In this document: piece by piece, positions 6,958 to 13,469 of the stretch
Layout of the letters: every line of letters starts with the position of its first letter
Numbering within the stretch: position 1 is the stretch's first letter
NCBI GenBank assembly: GCA_025358985.1
Contig: JANYHQ010000594.1
Location: 1 to 13,469, forward strand
DNA length: 13,469 bases
Origin: Acidimicrobiales bacterium
Lineage (GTDB): Bacteria; Actinomycetota; Acidimicrobiia; Acidimicrobiales; JANYDT01
Direction: 5' to 3'
Program-made: the position numbers and the translations under genes
Notes under the pieces: generated by a model
Seen by the model: only the letters and a program-made list of their open reading frames with translations
What the model was told of the DNA's origin: nothing
Database searches by the model: none

Positions 6958-8262
6958 GTGAACATCGATACACCCAATCCCGTGGGATTCCGTGCGGCCC
7001 CCCTCACTGTTTTGGTGGTGGGGCAGGGGTACGTGGGCCTTCCGCTGGCCATGCGGGCCGTTGAGGTTGGTCACCGCGTCATCGGGTTCGATTTGGATCG
7101 AGGACGGGTGGGTCGACTGGCGCAGGGCGAGTCGTTCGTGGAAGACGTGGACAGTGCGGTACTTGCTAGTGCACTGGCGTCGGGTCGTTACCTGATCACC
7201 GACGATTTCGACGCAGTTGCACACTTCGACGTGGCTGTCATCACCGTGCCAACCCCGCTGCGAGAGTCGCTGCCCGACCTGTCGTTCATCGAATCGGCTG
7301 CTTCCCAACTCGCACCCAGGATTGTCAAGGGCACTACTATTGTGTTGGAGTCCACCACTTATCCGGGCACCACCCGAGAGCTGATGGTGCCACTGCTGGA
7401 GGCCGGATCAGGCCTGAAGGCGGGTGTGGACTTCCATGTCGGGTACTCGCCGGAGCGTATCGACCCGGGTAACCGCACTTGGACCTTCGTCACCACCCCC
7501 AAGGTGGTGTCCGGGCTGACCCCCGAGTGTCTGGATTCCGTGGCCTCGTTCTACGGATCGTTGGTGGATCGGGTGGTACGGGTCAAGGGATGTGAGGAGG
7601 CCGAACTCACGAAGCTGTTGGAGAACACCTTCCGCCATGTCAACGTGGCGCTGGTGAACGAGTTGGCGGTGTTCGCCGATGAACTGAAGGTGGATCTCTG
7701 GGAGGCCATCGATGCCGCGTCCACCAAACCCTTCGGCTACATGCGCTTCACACCGGGACCGGGAGTAGGTGGGCATTGCCTGCCCATAGACCCCAGTTAC
7801 CTGTCATGGCGGGTGAAGCAAACGTTGGGCAAACCCTTCCGGTTCGTGGAATTGGCCAATGACGTCAACGAGCACATGCCCGATCACGTCGTGCGACGGG
7901 TCACGTCCATGCTGAACGAAGAGCGCAAGTCGGTGAACGGTTCGCATATCCTCGTCCTGGGTCTGGCGTACAAAAAGAACAGCGGCGATGCCCGTGAGTC
8001 ACCCTCCATCGGCGTGGCTCGCCTGTTTGTGGGGATGGGGGCCCACGTGTCAGCCGTAGATCCCTTCGTGCACGATGCGCCGCGCGGATTGGAAACCGTG
8101 ACCATGGTGGAACTCACGCCCGAGCAGGTGAGCGCCGCCGACATTGTGGTGTTGCTCACCGACCATGACGTGTTCGACTACGCGCTGGTGACCCGTCACG
8201 CCAAGGCCGTGTTCGACGCTCGCAACCGGTTCCCGGCAGCACCCAACGTGCAGCGCCTGTAA
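6958..8262 (+). CDS. Nucleotide-sugar 6-dehydrogenase (UDP-GlcNAc/ManNAc type, WbpA/WecC-like)
   Basis: The 434-residue enzyme is predicted to oxidise the C6 hydroxyl of a UDP-sugar twice, using two NAD, to give a uronic acid used in surface polysaccharides. Seen: the Rossmann motif GQGYVGLPLA (22-31); YSPERIDPGN, which favours the UDP-HexNAc dehydrogenase branch over plain UDP-glucose dehydrogenase; the catalytic lysine region ELTKLLENTFRHVNVALVNE (K219); the catalytic cysteine in GGHCLPIDP (C274); and a C-terminal GLAYKKNSGDARESPS block (335-350). The exact sugar cannot be decided by eye. No glycosyltransferase or epimerase lies next to it, so it is a single gene here, converging on the ACT-domain gene with 3 bp between stops. 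Confidence 0.92.
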   Translation: MNIDTPNPVGFRAAPLTVLVVGQGYVGLPLAMRAVEVGHRVIGFDLDRGRVGRLAQGESFVEDVDSAVLASALASGRYLITDDFDAVAHFDVAVITVPTPLRESLPDLSFIESAASQLAPRIVKGTTIVLESTTYPGTTRELMVPLLEAGSGLKAGVDFHVGYSPERIDPGNRTWTFVTTPKVVSGLTPECLDSVASFYGSLVDRVVRVKGCEEAELTKLLENTFRHVNVALVNELAVFADELKVDLWEAIDAASTKPFGYMRFTPGPGVGGHCLPIDPSYLSWRVKQTLGKPFRFVELANDVNEHMPDHVVRRVTSMLNEERKSVNGSHILVLGLAYKKNSGDARESPSIGVARLFVGMGAHVSAVDPFVHDAPRGLETVTMVELTPEQVSAADIVVLLTDHDVFDYALVTRHAKAVFDARNRFPAAPNVQRL

Positions 8263-8265
8263 AGC

Positions 8266-9042
8266 TCAGCCTGGCCGGGACAGTTCGGCGGCCAGTTCGG
8301 GTGCCCTGGCGTCGAAGCCAGCGCCGGCCGCCACCACTAACTCATCCGTTGCGATGATTGTGGCGGTGTCGCCCGATACATCGGAACGAAGGCCCACCAC
8401 GGCGGCCTCGATGTTGGCCCCGGCAGACGTCAACCACCGACATAGCGCCGCCAACAATCCAAAGGTATCGGGAGCATCCACCCGGACCCGCCACCGAAAG
8501 CCGCCGGAACCCTCCGGGGTGATGGTGACCTTGGCCGGGCCAGAAGGTAGGAAGCGGCTGATGGGAGCCTGCCCGTCGGTGAGGGCGGCGCGTAGGTCCT
8601 GCCCAATCCACGGCCAGTCGGGCTCGCCGGACAAGTTCAGATCACCCGACACCACCTCTACCTGCTGCAACGCCAATGCTTCCCCATGGGCGTGGTGAGC
8701 GCTCCATGATGCGCAGCGGGCGCTGACGATGGACAAGCGGTGCTGAGACGCTACTGCGGCGGTACCGGCCAGCAGGCCGGGTCGGTCCCGGACCGCCACG
8801 GTAAGCCGCCAGATTTCGCGTCCAACCGAATCGGAAGTGGCCGTAGAGGCGATACGGACGCGCAGTTCCCCGGCCCCCAGGGGCTCCGCCAACAGGGCCA
8901 GATCGCCAGCCAACACCTCGGGAACAGCACTGATCAGCCAGGCCTGGGGCGCCCCTTCCACCAGCTTCACAGAGTGCGGGAGCAATGAACGAAGCGCCGC
9001 CATGGCGGTCGTGACATTGCTCGTCGGACTACTCACCACCAT
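8266..9042 (-). CDS. Tandem ACT-domain protein resembling the GlnD C-terminal regulatory region
   Basis: The 258-residue protein has two ACT-like domains and no recognisable enzyme domain. The first (about 77-130) contains VAVRDRPGLLAGTAAVASQHRLSIVSARC, close in style to the ACT repeats of the PII uridylyltransferase GlnD. The second (about 183-235) contains VRVDAPDTFGLLAALCRWLTSAGANIEAAVV. Such domains commonly bind amino acids, and in GlnD they sense glutamine. The N-terminal 75 residues are unassigned; I see no nucleotidyltransferase GS..D..D motif or HD motif. It could be a free-standing amino-acid sensor or a degraded GlnD relative. ATG 9042 is the likely start; a GGTGAG stretch lies 3 nt upstream, too close to be a strong ribosome binding site. 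Transcribed divergently from the helicase gene. Confidence 0.75.
   Translation of the reverse strand: MVVSSPTSNVTTAMAALRSLLPHSVKLVEGAPQAWLISAVPEVLAGDLALLAEPLGAGELRVRIASTATSDSVGREIWRLTVAVRDRPGLLAGTAAVASQHRLSIVSARCASWSAHHAHGEALALQQVEVVSGDLNLSGEPDWPWIGQDLRAALTDGQAPISRFLPSGPAKVTITPEGSGGFRWRVRVDAPDTFGLLAALCRWLTSAGANIEAAVVGLRSDVSGDTATIIATDELVVAAGAGFDARAPELAAELSRPG
8271..8295 (+). terminator. Possible hairpin terminator after the sugar dehydrogenase gene
   Basis: CTGGCCG (8271-8277) pairs with CGGCCAG (8289-8295) around an 11-nt loop, 8 nt after the dehydrogenase stop. There is no U-tract, and the stem lies inside the 3' end of the convergent ACT gene, so coding constraint may explain it. Weak candidate. 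Confidence 0.3.
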
Positions 9043-9097
9043 TTACTCACCATGAGAGAGATCCTGGCCGATCACCATTTCGGGCTGGTTTCGGGGC

Positions 9098-9134
9098 GAT
9101 GACACGTTGAGAGCCGATCCGTACGTGTGTCATC
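9098..9134. repeat. Imperfect inverted repeat between ACT and helD genes, possible operator
   Basis: GATGACACGT (9098-9107) is the reverse complement of ACGTGTGTCATC (9123-9134) apart from a 2-nt GT insertion. The spacer is 15 nt. It lies in a 211-bp divergent region (9043-9253) and could be a transcription-factor site or an RNA hairpin. Just to its left, TTTCGGG occurs twice 11 bp apart (9078-9084, 9089-9095). Confidence 0.45.
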
Positions 9135-9164
9135 AGACCAGCCGAGTTGGTGACCCGCCGACTG

Positions 9165-9170
9165 TAAGGT
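9165..9170 (+). promoter_or_regulatory. Candidate -10 element TAAGGT for helD
   Basis: TAAGGT fits the actinobacterial TAnnnT -10 pattern, about 84 nt before the helD start. No good -35 lies 16-18 nt upstream (TTGGTG at 9147-9152 is only 12 nt away), so this is a weak call. Confidence 0.25.
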
Positions 9171-9193
9171 GATCAATCCCCCAATGAGACAGA

Positions 9194-9221
9194 AAACCGG
9201 CGGGACCCGGCGAACCGGTTT
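9194..9221 (+). repeat. Inverted repeat in the helD leader
   Basis: AAACCGG (9194-9200) is perfectly complementary to CCGGTTT (9215-9221), with a 14-nt loop. CCGGCG also repeats directly at 10-bp spacing (9197-9202, 9207-9212). The element ends 17 nt before the GGAG ribosome binding site at 9238-9241, so in RNA it could influence helD translation, or in DNA act as an operator. Confidence 0.35.
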
Positions 9222-9253
9222 CGTCGGTGACACGGATGGAGTAGCGAGCGCCA

Positions 9254-11404
9254 GTGGTTGGACACCCCGAGTTCGAGAACGAGCAAGCCTTTCTTCTTCA
9301 CGCGTACGCATGTGTGGACGCCATGCGAGTGGCCACCCGTCAACTCACGGCTGCCGTGGTCAACGAGGCGGGTGGCACGCACCAAGCCCGCTTCGAGCGC
9401 GATGTGCTCGAAGAACGCGCACTGGAGCGCTTGTCCCGTCTCGAGTTGGGCACCGAGTCCCTGGTATTCGGGCGTATCGATCGCCTGGACGGGGAGCGCT
9501 TCCACATCGGGCGCATCCCGGTCAACGACGGCCAGCAGAACTCGGTGGTGGTGGATTGGCGGGCGCCCGTGGCTGAGGCCTTCTACCGGGCCACGGGCCG
9601 CAACCCGCTGGGTCTGGAGCGTCGGCGGCACTTTGCCACCAAAGGCCCGCAGTTGCTCGGCATCGACGATGAGGTGTTCTCCATCGATGCGCTGGAGTCA
9701 GGCGACGATTCGGGGCTGGTGGGCACCGGGGCCTTGCTGGCCGCCCTCGGCCAGGCCCGCACCGGCCACATGCGAGACATTGTGGCCACCATCCAGGCCG
9801 AGCAGGACGAGATCATCCGTTCCGAACTTCCTGGGGTGCTGGTGGTACAGGGCGGTCCGGGTACCGGCAAAACTGCGGTGGCACTCCACCGAGCCTCGTA
9901 TCTGCTCTATACCCACCGGTTCCCGTTGGAACGCCAAGGAGTCCTGGTGGTGGGACCCAACCGATTGTTCATGCGCTACATCTCCCGGGTGTTGCCCTCG
10001 CTGGGCGAAACGGGAGTGGCACTGGCGGCTATCGACGAGTTGGTCCCCGAGGTCACGGTTACGGCATTGGAGCCATGGTCCAGTGCTCGCGTCAAAGGTG
10101 ACGTACGCATGTCGCAAGTCATGCGCCGGGCGGTGGCCACTCGGCAACGGCCGCTGCGTGAAGATCTCGTGCTCGGGGTGGGCATCGTGCAGATCCGGCT
10201 TCGGGCAGAAGAAACAGTGGAGCTCATTGCCACCGTTCGGCGCTCGCATCGCCTACACAACGCGGCACGTAAGCACCTCACCCAACTGTTGGTGGATCGT
10301 CTCCATCACCGCTACCGAGAAGCGTTGCAGCGAACCGGTCGTCTTGCGCCTGACGGTGCCGGGGGCATGGGGCAGGCCGATTTTGCGGCCTTGGTCCGCC
10401 GCCACGACACGTTCCGATCGGCGCTTGATCGGATGTGGCCATTGCTGACGCCCGAGGTGTTGTTACGCGACCTGCTGGGGGCCCCGGCTCTGGTGCGGGC
10501 GGCGGCGCGCGACGTGCTGTCCGACGCCGAACAGGCTGATGTGATCCGGGACCGGGGGGAATCGTTGATGGCGGTCCCCTGGACGTCGTCGGACATACCG
10601 CTACTCGACGAGGCGGGGCAACTGCTGGGTCCGCTTCCCCCGAGCGCCCATCTCACGGACCCGGTGGCTGACGCTTCGGCACACGCTGACGAAGGTCTGC
10701 GTACGTACGGTCATATCGTGGTGGATGAGGCCCAGGATCTGTCGCCCATGCAGTTGCGGATGCTGGCTCGTAGGTCGTTGTCGGGCTCCATGACAGTGGT
10801 GGGTGACATCGGCCAAGCCACTGGTATGTGGGCCCCGGAAACGTGGGACGACGTGCTGGCCCACCTCCCCCAGCGCAAGGCCCCCTCTCGCCAAGTTGAG
10901 CTCACGGTGGGCTACCGAACCCCGTCGGAGATCATGGCGTTGGCCGCCCGGGTACTGGAGATCGCGGCGCCCAAGCTCAGTGTGCCGCGCTCGGTGCGGT
11001 CAACGGGGGTGGGTCCGTCCATCGTCACCGGCGAGCCCACCGACGACGTTGCCGCCCTGGCGGCGCGGGCGTTGGCTACGTTGTCGCGGTCCATCGGGGA
11101 GGGCACCATTGGTGTTCTGGCCCCGGACGCCCTGGTTGATGCCGTGCGCGCCGCCATCGAACATAGCGGTGTGGGTACCGATGAGGGAGACGGATTCGGT
11201 GGAACCGCGGGAGTGTCAGTGATTCCGGTGCGTAACGCCAAAGGTTTGGAGTTCGATGGTGTGCTGGTGGTGGAACCAGCTCGTGTGGTGACCGACTCGG
11301 CCCAGGGACTGCGATCGCTGTACGTGGCCCTCACACGGGCTACCCGCTTGCTCACCATCGTGCATGTCGAGCCCTTGCCCGACTGCTTGCTGTCGGGGGA
11401 CTGA
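9254..11404 (+). CDS. helD: HelD/HelR-family UvrD-like ATPase acting on RNA polymerase
   Basis: HelD-family proteins bind RNA polymerase and use ATP to release stalled complexes; actinobacterial members (M. smegmatis HelD, Streptomyces HelR) are known, and HelR gives rifamycin tolerance. The 716-residue protein has an N-terminal charged helical region (about 1-70, THQARFERDVLEERALERL) and the HelD-specific VVVDWRAPVAEAFYRAT plus RRRHF block (98-127). SF1 motifs follow: Walker A GGPGTGKTAVALHR (200-213), Walker B VVDEAQDLSPMQ (489-500), VVGDIGQATG (515-524), GYRTPSEI (553-560), NAKGLEFDGVLVV (661-673) and LYVALTRATRLL (689-700). The long middle insertion (about 260-480) is as expected for the family. 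GTG 9254 is the first start after an in-frame TAG at 9242; its GGAG site sits 12 nt away, rather far. Coupled to the next gene. Confidence 0.9.
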   Translation: MVGHPEFENEQAFLLHAYACVDAMRVATRQLTAAVVNEAGGTHQARFERDVLEERALERLSRLELGTESLVFGRIDRLDGERFHIGRIPVNDGQQNSVVVDWRAPVAEAFYRATGRNPLGLERRRHFATKGPQLLGIDDEVFSIDALESGDDSGLVGTGALLAALGQARTGHMRDIVATIQAEQDEIIRSELPGVLVVQGGPGTGKTAVALHRASYLLYTHRFPLERQGVLVVGPNRLFMRYISRVLPSLGETGVALAAIDELVPEVTVTALEPWSSARVKGDVRMSQVMRRAVATRQRPLREDLVLGVGIVQIRLRAEETVELIATVRRSHRLHNAARKHLTQLLVDRLHHRYREALQRTGRLAPDGAGGMGQADFAALVRRHDTFRSALDRMWPLLTPEVLLRDLLGAPALVRAAARDVLSDAEQADVIRDRGESLMAVPWTSSDIPLLDEAGQLLGPLPPSAHLTDPVADASAHADEGLRTYGHIVVDEAQDLSPMQLRMLARRSLSGSMTVVGDIGQATGMWAPETWDDVLAHLPQRKAPSRQVELTVGYRTPSEIMALAARVLEIAAPKLSVPRSVRSTGVGPSIVTGEPTDDVAALAARALATLSRSIGEGTIGVLAPDALVDAVRAAIEHSGVGTDEGDGFGGTAGVSVIPVRNAKGLEFDGVLVVEPARVVTDSAQGLRSLYVALTRATRLLTIVHVEPLPDCLLSGD

Positions 11405-11409
11405 CGCTC

Positions 11410-11805
11410 ATGGCCTTTCCCCTTGACGATCTCCCTGCGTCGGTTTCGGAGTTCTGCGCGCAACGTCACCTGGCCACCCTCACCACCATGCGCCCTGACG
11501 GTTCGGCCCACGTGTCACCGGTGGGGTTCAGCTGGGATGGTGAGGCCAAGGTGGCCCGGGTCATCGCTGGCGACGCTTCGCAGAAGGTGATCAATGCCCG
11601 GCGCGACGCCCGGGTGGTGCTGTGTCAGGTGGACGGTGGTCGATGGCTGAGCTTGGAGGGCAGGGCACGGGTCACATCTGATCCGGCCGAGGTGGCCGAG
11701 GCAGAGCGCCGGTACGGGTCCCGGTACCAGGCGCCACGACCCAACCCCAGCCGGGTGGCCATCGTCATCGAGGTGGACCGGGTTTTGGGACGGCCTGCGC
11801 TCTGA
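11410..11805 (+). CDS. Small PPOX-class split-barrel protein, probably F420- or flavin-binding
   Basis: A 131-residue single-domain protein of the pyridoxamine-phosphate-oxidase-like fold, closest in style to actinobacterial F420-dependent reductases (Rv1155-like). Seen: HLATLTTMRPDGSAHVSPVGFSWD (about 20-43), the first two strands of the barrel; SQKVINARRDARVVLC (57-72), the family's cofactor-phosphate region; and WLSLEGRARV (78-87), a core strand. The C-terminal VIEVDRVLG strand closes the barrel. Cofactor and substrate cannot be decided: F420, FMN and haem binders all occur in this fold. ATG 11410 lies 5 nt after the helD stop, with GGGGGA at 11395-11400 inside helD as the ribosome binding site, so the pair is co-transcribed. 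The stop codon sits in the loop of the terminator hairpin. Confidence 0.82.
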   Translation: MAFPLDDLPASVSEFCAQRHLATLTTMRPDGSAHVSPVGFSWDGEAKVARVIAGDASQKVINARRDARVVLCQVDGGRWLSLEGRARVTSDPAEVAEAERRYGSRYQAPRPNPSRVAIVIEVDRVLGRPAL

Positions 11806-11815
11806 GAGCGCAGGC
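11793..11815 (+). terminator. Hairpin terminator of helD-PPOX unit, stop codon in loop
   Basis: A perfect 10-bp GC-rich stem, GCCTGCGCTC (11793-11802) with GAGCGCAGGC (11806-11815), around a TGA loop that is the PPOX stop codon. There is no U-run after it, so it would be a tail-less actinobacterial-type terminator or an mRNA 3' stabiliser. Confidence 0.65.
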
Positions 11816-11816
11816 G

Positions 11817-11872
11817 CCGGTTTGGGGCGGCTTCGATCGCGGCTAACCTTGCACGGCTCACCGCCCCACCGG
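11817..11872 (+). promoter_or_regulatory. Candidate rplM promoter nested inside an inverted repeat
   Basis: TTGGGG (11822-11827), a 16-nt spacer and TAACCT (11844-11849) make a plausible -35/-10 pair for rplM-rpsI. It is flanked by an inverted repeat: CCGG-TTT-GGGGCGG (11817-11830) against CCGCCCC-A-CCGG (11861-11872), giving 7 + 4 bp arms around a 30-nt loop. The left arm overlaps the -35 and the right arm lies just past the expected transcription start. It could be an operator, or a hairpin formed only in readthrough RNA. Confidence 0.4.
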
Positions 11873-11925
11873 TTCTACCGCAAAGGCGAGGTTCACCCAC
11901 CGACTCACGAGAGATGGTTCTGCGC

Positions 11926-12375
11926 GTGCGTACGTTCAGCCCCAAGGCTTCAGACATTCAACGTACCTGGTTCGAGGTAGATGCCACTGGCATGACCCTC
12001 GGCCGGTTGGCTACCGAGGTGGCGACGCGCCTCCGGGGAAAGCACAAGCCCATCTTCTCGCCGCATGTGGATACCGGTGATCACGTCATCGTTCTCAATG
12101 TGTCGGCCATGGCTGTGGATGGCAACAAGGCCGCCAAGACCTTTTACCACCACCACTCCGGCTTCCCCGGTGGACTCACCTCCATCTCCATCGCTCAGCG
12201 CCTGGAAACCAAGCCCGAGGAGGTGGTACGCCAAGCCATCAGAGGCATGCTGCCCAAGAATTCCCTTGGTCGCCAAATGCTGCGCAAGCTCAAGGTGTAC
12301 GCGGGCCCCACGCATCCCCACGGCGCGCAGATGCCCGTCAAGCTCGACCTTCCCGATGCCCGCCGGGCATCCTGA
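11926..12375 (+). CDS. rplM: 50S ribosomal protein L13
   Basis: L13 is an early-assembly protein of the large ribosomal subunit. The 149-residue product contains TWFEVDATGMTLGRLATEVA near the start, LRGKHKPIFSPHVDTGDHV, KTFYHHHSGFPGGL (the L13 YxHSGYPGG-type signature), and AIRGMLPKNSLGRQMLRKLKVYAGPTHPH, all diagnostic. I start at GTG 11926 (VRTFSPKASD), matching the usual MRT(Y/F)SPK opening, with a purine-rich GAGATGG 8 nt upstream. ATG 11914 would add four residues and lacks a properly spaced site. It is followed after 14 nt by rpsI, the conserved rplM-rpsI operon order. Confidence 0.98.
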   Translation: MRTFSPKASDIQRTWFEVDATGMTLGRLATEVATRLRGKHKPIFSPHVDTGDHVIVLNVSAMAVDGNKAAKTFYHHHSGFPGGLTSISIAQRLETKPEEVVRQAIRGMLPKNSLGRQMLRKLKVYAGPTHPHGAQMPVKLDLPDARRAS

Positions 12376-12376
12376 C

Positions 12377-12382
12377 CGGAGG
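12377..12382 (+). promoter_or_regulatory. Ribosome binding site CGGAGG of rpsI
   Basis: CGGAGG lies 7 nt before the GTG at 12390 and fixes the rpsI start. It begins 1 nt after the rplM stop. Confidence 0.8.
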
Positions 12383-12389
12383 CATTGCA

Positions 12390-12782
12390 GTGTCCAAGCC
12401 CCTCATCCAGTCAACTGGCCGCCGCAAGCGCGCCATCGCCCGCGTCTCACTTCGTGAGGGCACCGGGGTGGTCACGGTCAATGGCCGTGACATCGTCGAC
12501 TACCTCCCATCCGAGTTGCTGCGGATGACCGCCACCGAGCCGTTGCGGGTGCTCGAGGTCCAAGACAAGTACGACGTGGCCGTCACCATGGGCGGTGGCG
12601 GTATCGCCGGCCAAGCCGGAGCTTTGCGGATGGGTATTGCCCGGGCTCTGGTGGAATTGGACCCCGACGCCCGCCCGGCTCTGAAGAAGGGTGGATTCCT
12701 CACTCGCGACGATCGCAAGAAGGAATCGAAGAAGTACGGCCTCAAGAAGGCCCGTAAGGCTCCTCAGTACTCCAAGCGTTAA
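12390..12782 (+). CDS. rpsI: 30S ribosomal protein S9
   Basis: S9 is a small-subunit head protein whose C-terminal tail reaches the P-site tRNA. The 130-residue product begins IQSTGRRKRAIARVSL, has GGGGIAGQAGALRMGIARAL (about 69-88), and ends with the basic GGFLTRDDRKKESKKYGLKKARKAPQYSKR tail; the terminal SKR is the conserved tRNA-contacting ending. Full length for actinobacteria lacking the long N-terminal extension seen in some relatives. GTG start at 12390 with a strong ribosome binding site, 14 nt after rplM. glmM follows 19 nt downstream with no hairpin between, so it may be co-transcribed. Confidence 0.98.
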   Translation: MSKPLIQSTGRRKRAIARVSLREGTGVVTVNGRDIVDYLPSELLRMTATEPLRVLEVQDKYDVAVTMGGGGIAGQAGALRMGIARALVELDPDARPALKKGGFLTRDDRKKESKKYGLKKARKAPQYSKR

Positions 12783-12801
12783 GTGCTCCGGCGGGGTCCC
12801 C

Positions 12802-13469
12802 ATGAGCGAAGTTCCCCGTTTCGGCACCGATGGTGTCCGTGGAGTGGCCAATGCCCAACTCAGCCCCGAAGTGGTGTTGGCGTTGGGTCGGGCCGCAGCC
12901 AGAGTTCTTGGTGGTAGCCGGTTCCTGGTGGGCCGCGACACTCGACGCTCAGGGCCGTTGTTGTTCGCCGCCCTCTCCGCCGGCCTCACGGCCGAAGGTG
13001 CTGACGTGGTTGACCTCGGGGTGTTGCCCACCCCCGGGTTGGCATATGAGTCGGCAACCTTGGGTTTGCCGGGGGCCATGATTTCGGCCAGTCACAACCC
13101 CTATGCCGACAATGGGGTGAAATTCTTCTCCAACGAAGGACGCAAGCTCTCCGATGCCGTGGAGTCCAGCATCGAAGCCGAATACCGACGCCTGCTCGGT
13201 CTCACCGCAGCTGAACACAGCGGGTCAGCACCCACAGGTGCATCGGTGGGCACCATCACCGACGGTGAGCAGGCCCGGCGCAACTACGCCGAGGCCATGA
13301 TTGCGTCGCTGGAAGGCCGCACGCTGGACGGTCTCACCGTGGTGCTCGATTGCGCGCACGGAGCAGCATCAGAGGTGGCGCCCGAGGTGGTCCGAGCCCT
13401 GGGCGCACACGTGGTGGTGCTGCACAACCAGCCTGACGGGCTCAACATCAACGACCACTGCGGTTCCAC
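12802..13469 (+). CDS. glmM: Phosphoglucosamine mutase, 5' part (cut by window edge)
   Basis: GlmM converts glucosamine-6-phosphate to glucosamine-1-phosphate for peptidoglycan and UDP-GlcNAc synthesis. 222 codons of a normally about 445-residue enzyme are visible. Seen: RFGTDGVRG (6-14), the phosphoserine loop ISASHNPYADNGVKFF with catalytic S97, and VVLDCAHGAASEVAPEVVRALGAHVV followed by NINDHCGS at the edge, the domain-2 substrate block. ATG 12802 has a GGCGGGG purine run 5 nt upstream. The rplM-rpsI-glmM order is common in actinobacteria. The metal-binding DGDADR loop and the C-terminal domain lie outside the window. Confidence 0.97.
   Translation, partial: MSEVPRFGTDGVRGVANAQLSPEVVLALGRAAARVLGGSRFLVGRDTRRSGPLLFAALSAGLTAEGADVVDLGVLPTPGLAYESATLGLPGAMISASHNPYADNGVKFFSNEGRKLSDAVESSIEAEYRRLLGLTAAEHSGSAPTGASVGTITDGEQARRNYAEAMIASLEGRTLDGLTVVLDCAHGAASEVAPEVVRALGAHVVVLHNQPDGLNINDHCGS

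Noticed and set aside
9043..9253. Rifamycin-associated element upstream of helD
   Set aside because: I looked for the palindromic element described for Streptomyces helR and did not see it; only other repeats are present.
9258..10448. 396-codon frame overlapping helD in another phase on the same strand
   Set aside because: It has Trp- and Arg-rich composition and no motif, while the helD frame carries all helicase motifs across the same bases.
1..13469. CRISPR arrays, tRNA/rRNA genes, insertion sequences or phage genes
   Set aside because: No regularly spaced repeats, cloverleaf-like sequence, transposase or integrase motif was found on either strand; nearly all bases are accounted for by housekeeping-type genes.

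Overview
This window looks like core chromosome of a GC-rich actinomycete. Three things suggest it: the pairing of a class II-type HelD RNA polymerase helicase with an F420/PPOX-family protein, frequent GTG starts and TGA stops, and tightly packed overlapping genes. Acidimicrobiia (Ilumatobacter/Microthrix-like) is my best guess at class level, but it is an inference from gene style, not something the sequence proves. I see no tRNA or rRNA gene, insertion sequence, CRISPR array or prophage gene.

Left block (1-6826, all minus strand, so read right to left). This is one probable six-gene transcription unit: an ABC exporter with fused membrane and ATPase domains, hemE (uroporphyrinogen decarboxylase), hemG/hemY (copro/protoporphyrinogen oxidase), an ATP-dependent DNA ligase of LigD type, ku, and a stand-alone LigD-type polymerase/primase that runs off the left edge. 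Gaps are 4, -4, 13, 16 and -4 nt, so translational coupling along the unit is likely. The last three genes make up a bacterial non-homologous end-joining (NHEJ) set in which the usual LigD fusion is split into separate proteins.

Middle block. A 131-bp divergent region (6827-6957) separates that unit from a rightward nucleotide-sugar dehydrogenase (UDP-GlcNAc/ManNAc-type). The dehydrogenase converges, with 3 bp between stop codons, on a leftward protein with tandem GlnD-like ACT domains. A second divergent region (9043-9253) carries several small inverted and direct repeats and separates the ACT gene from a rightward HelD-family helicase. The helicase gene is followed after 5 nt by a small PPOX/F420-type split-barrel protein.

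Right block. A perfect 10-bp hairpin whose loop is the PPOX stop codon ends that pair. A second inverted repeat surrounds a candidate promoter for rplM-rpsI (ribosomal proteins L13 and S9). glmM (phosphoglucosamine mutase) follows 19 nt later and runs off the right edge.

I find no clearly new molecular system. The points most worth following are the haem-NHEJ operon, the split LigD set with no visible phosphoesterase domain, a probable CTG start for hemG, and the paired repeats in the two rightward promoter regions.
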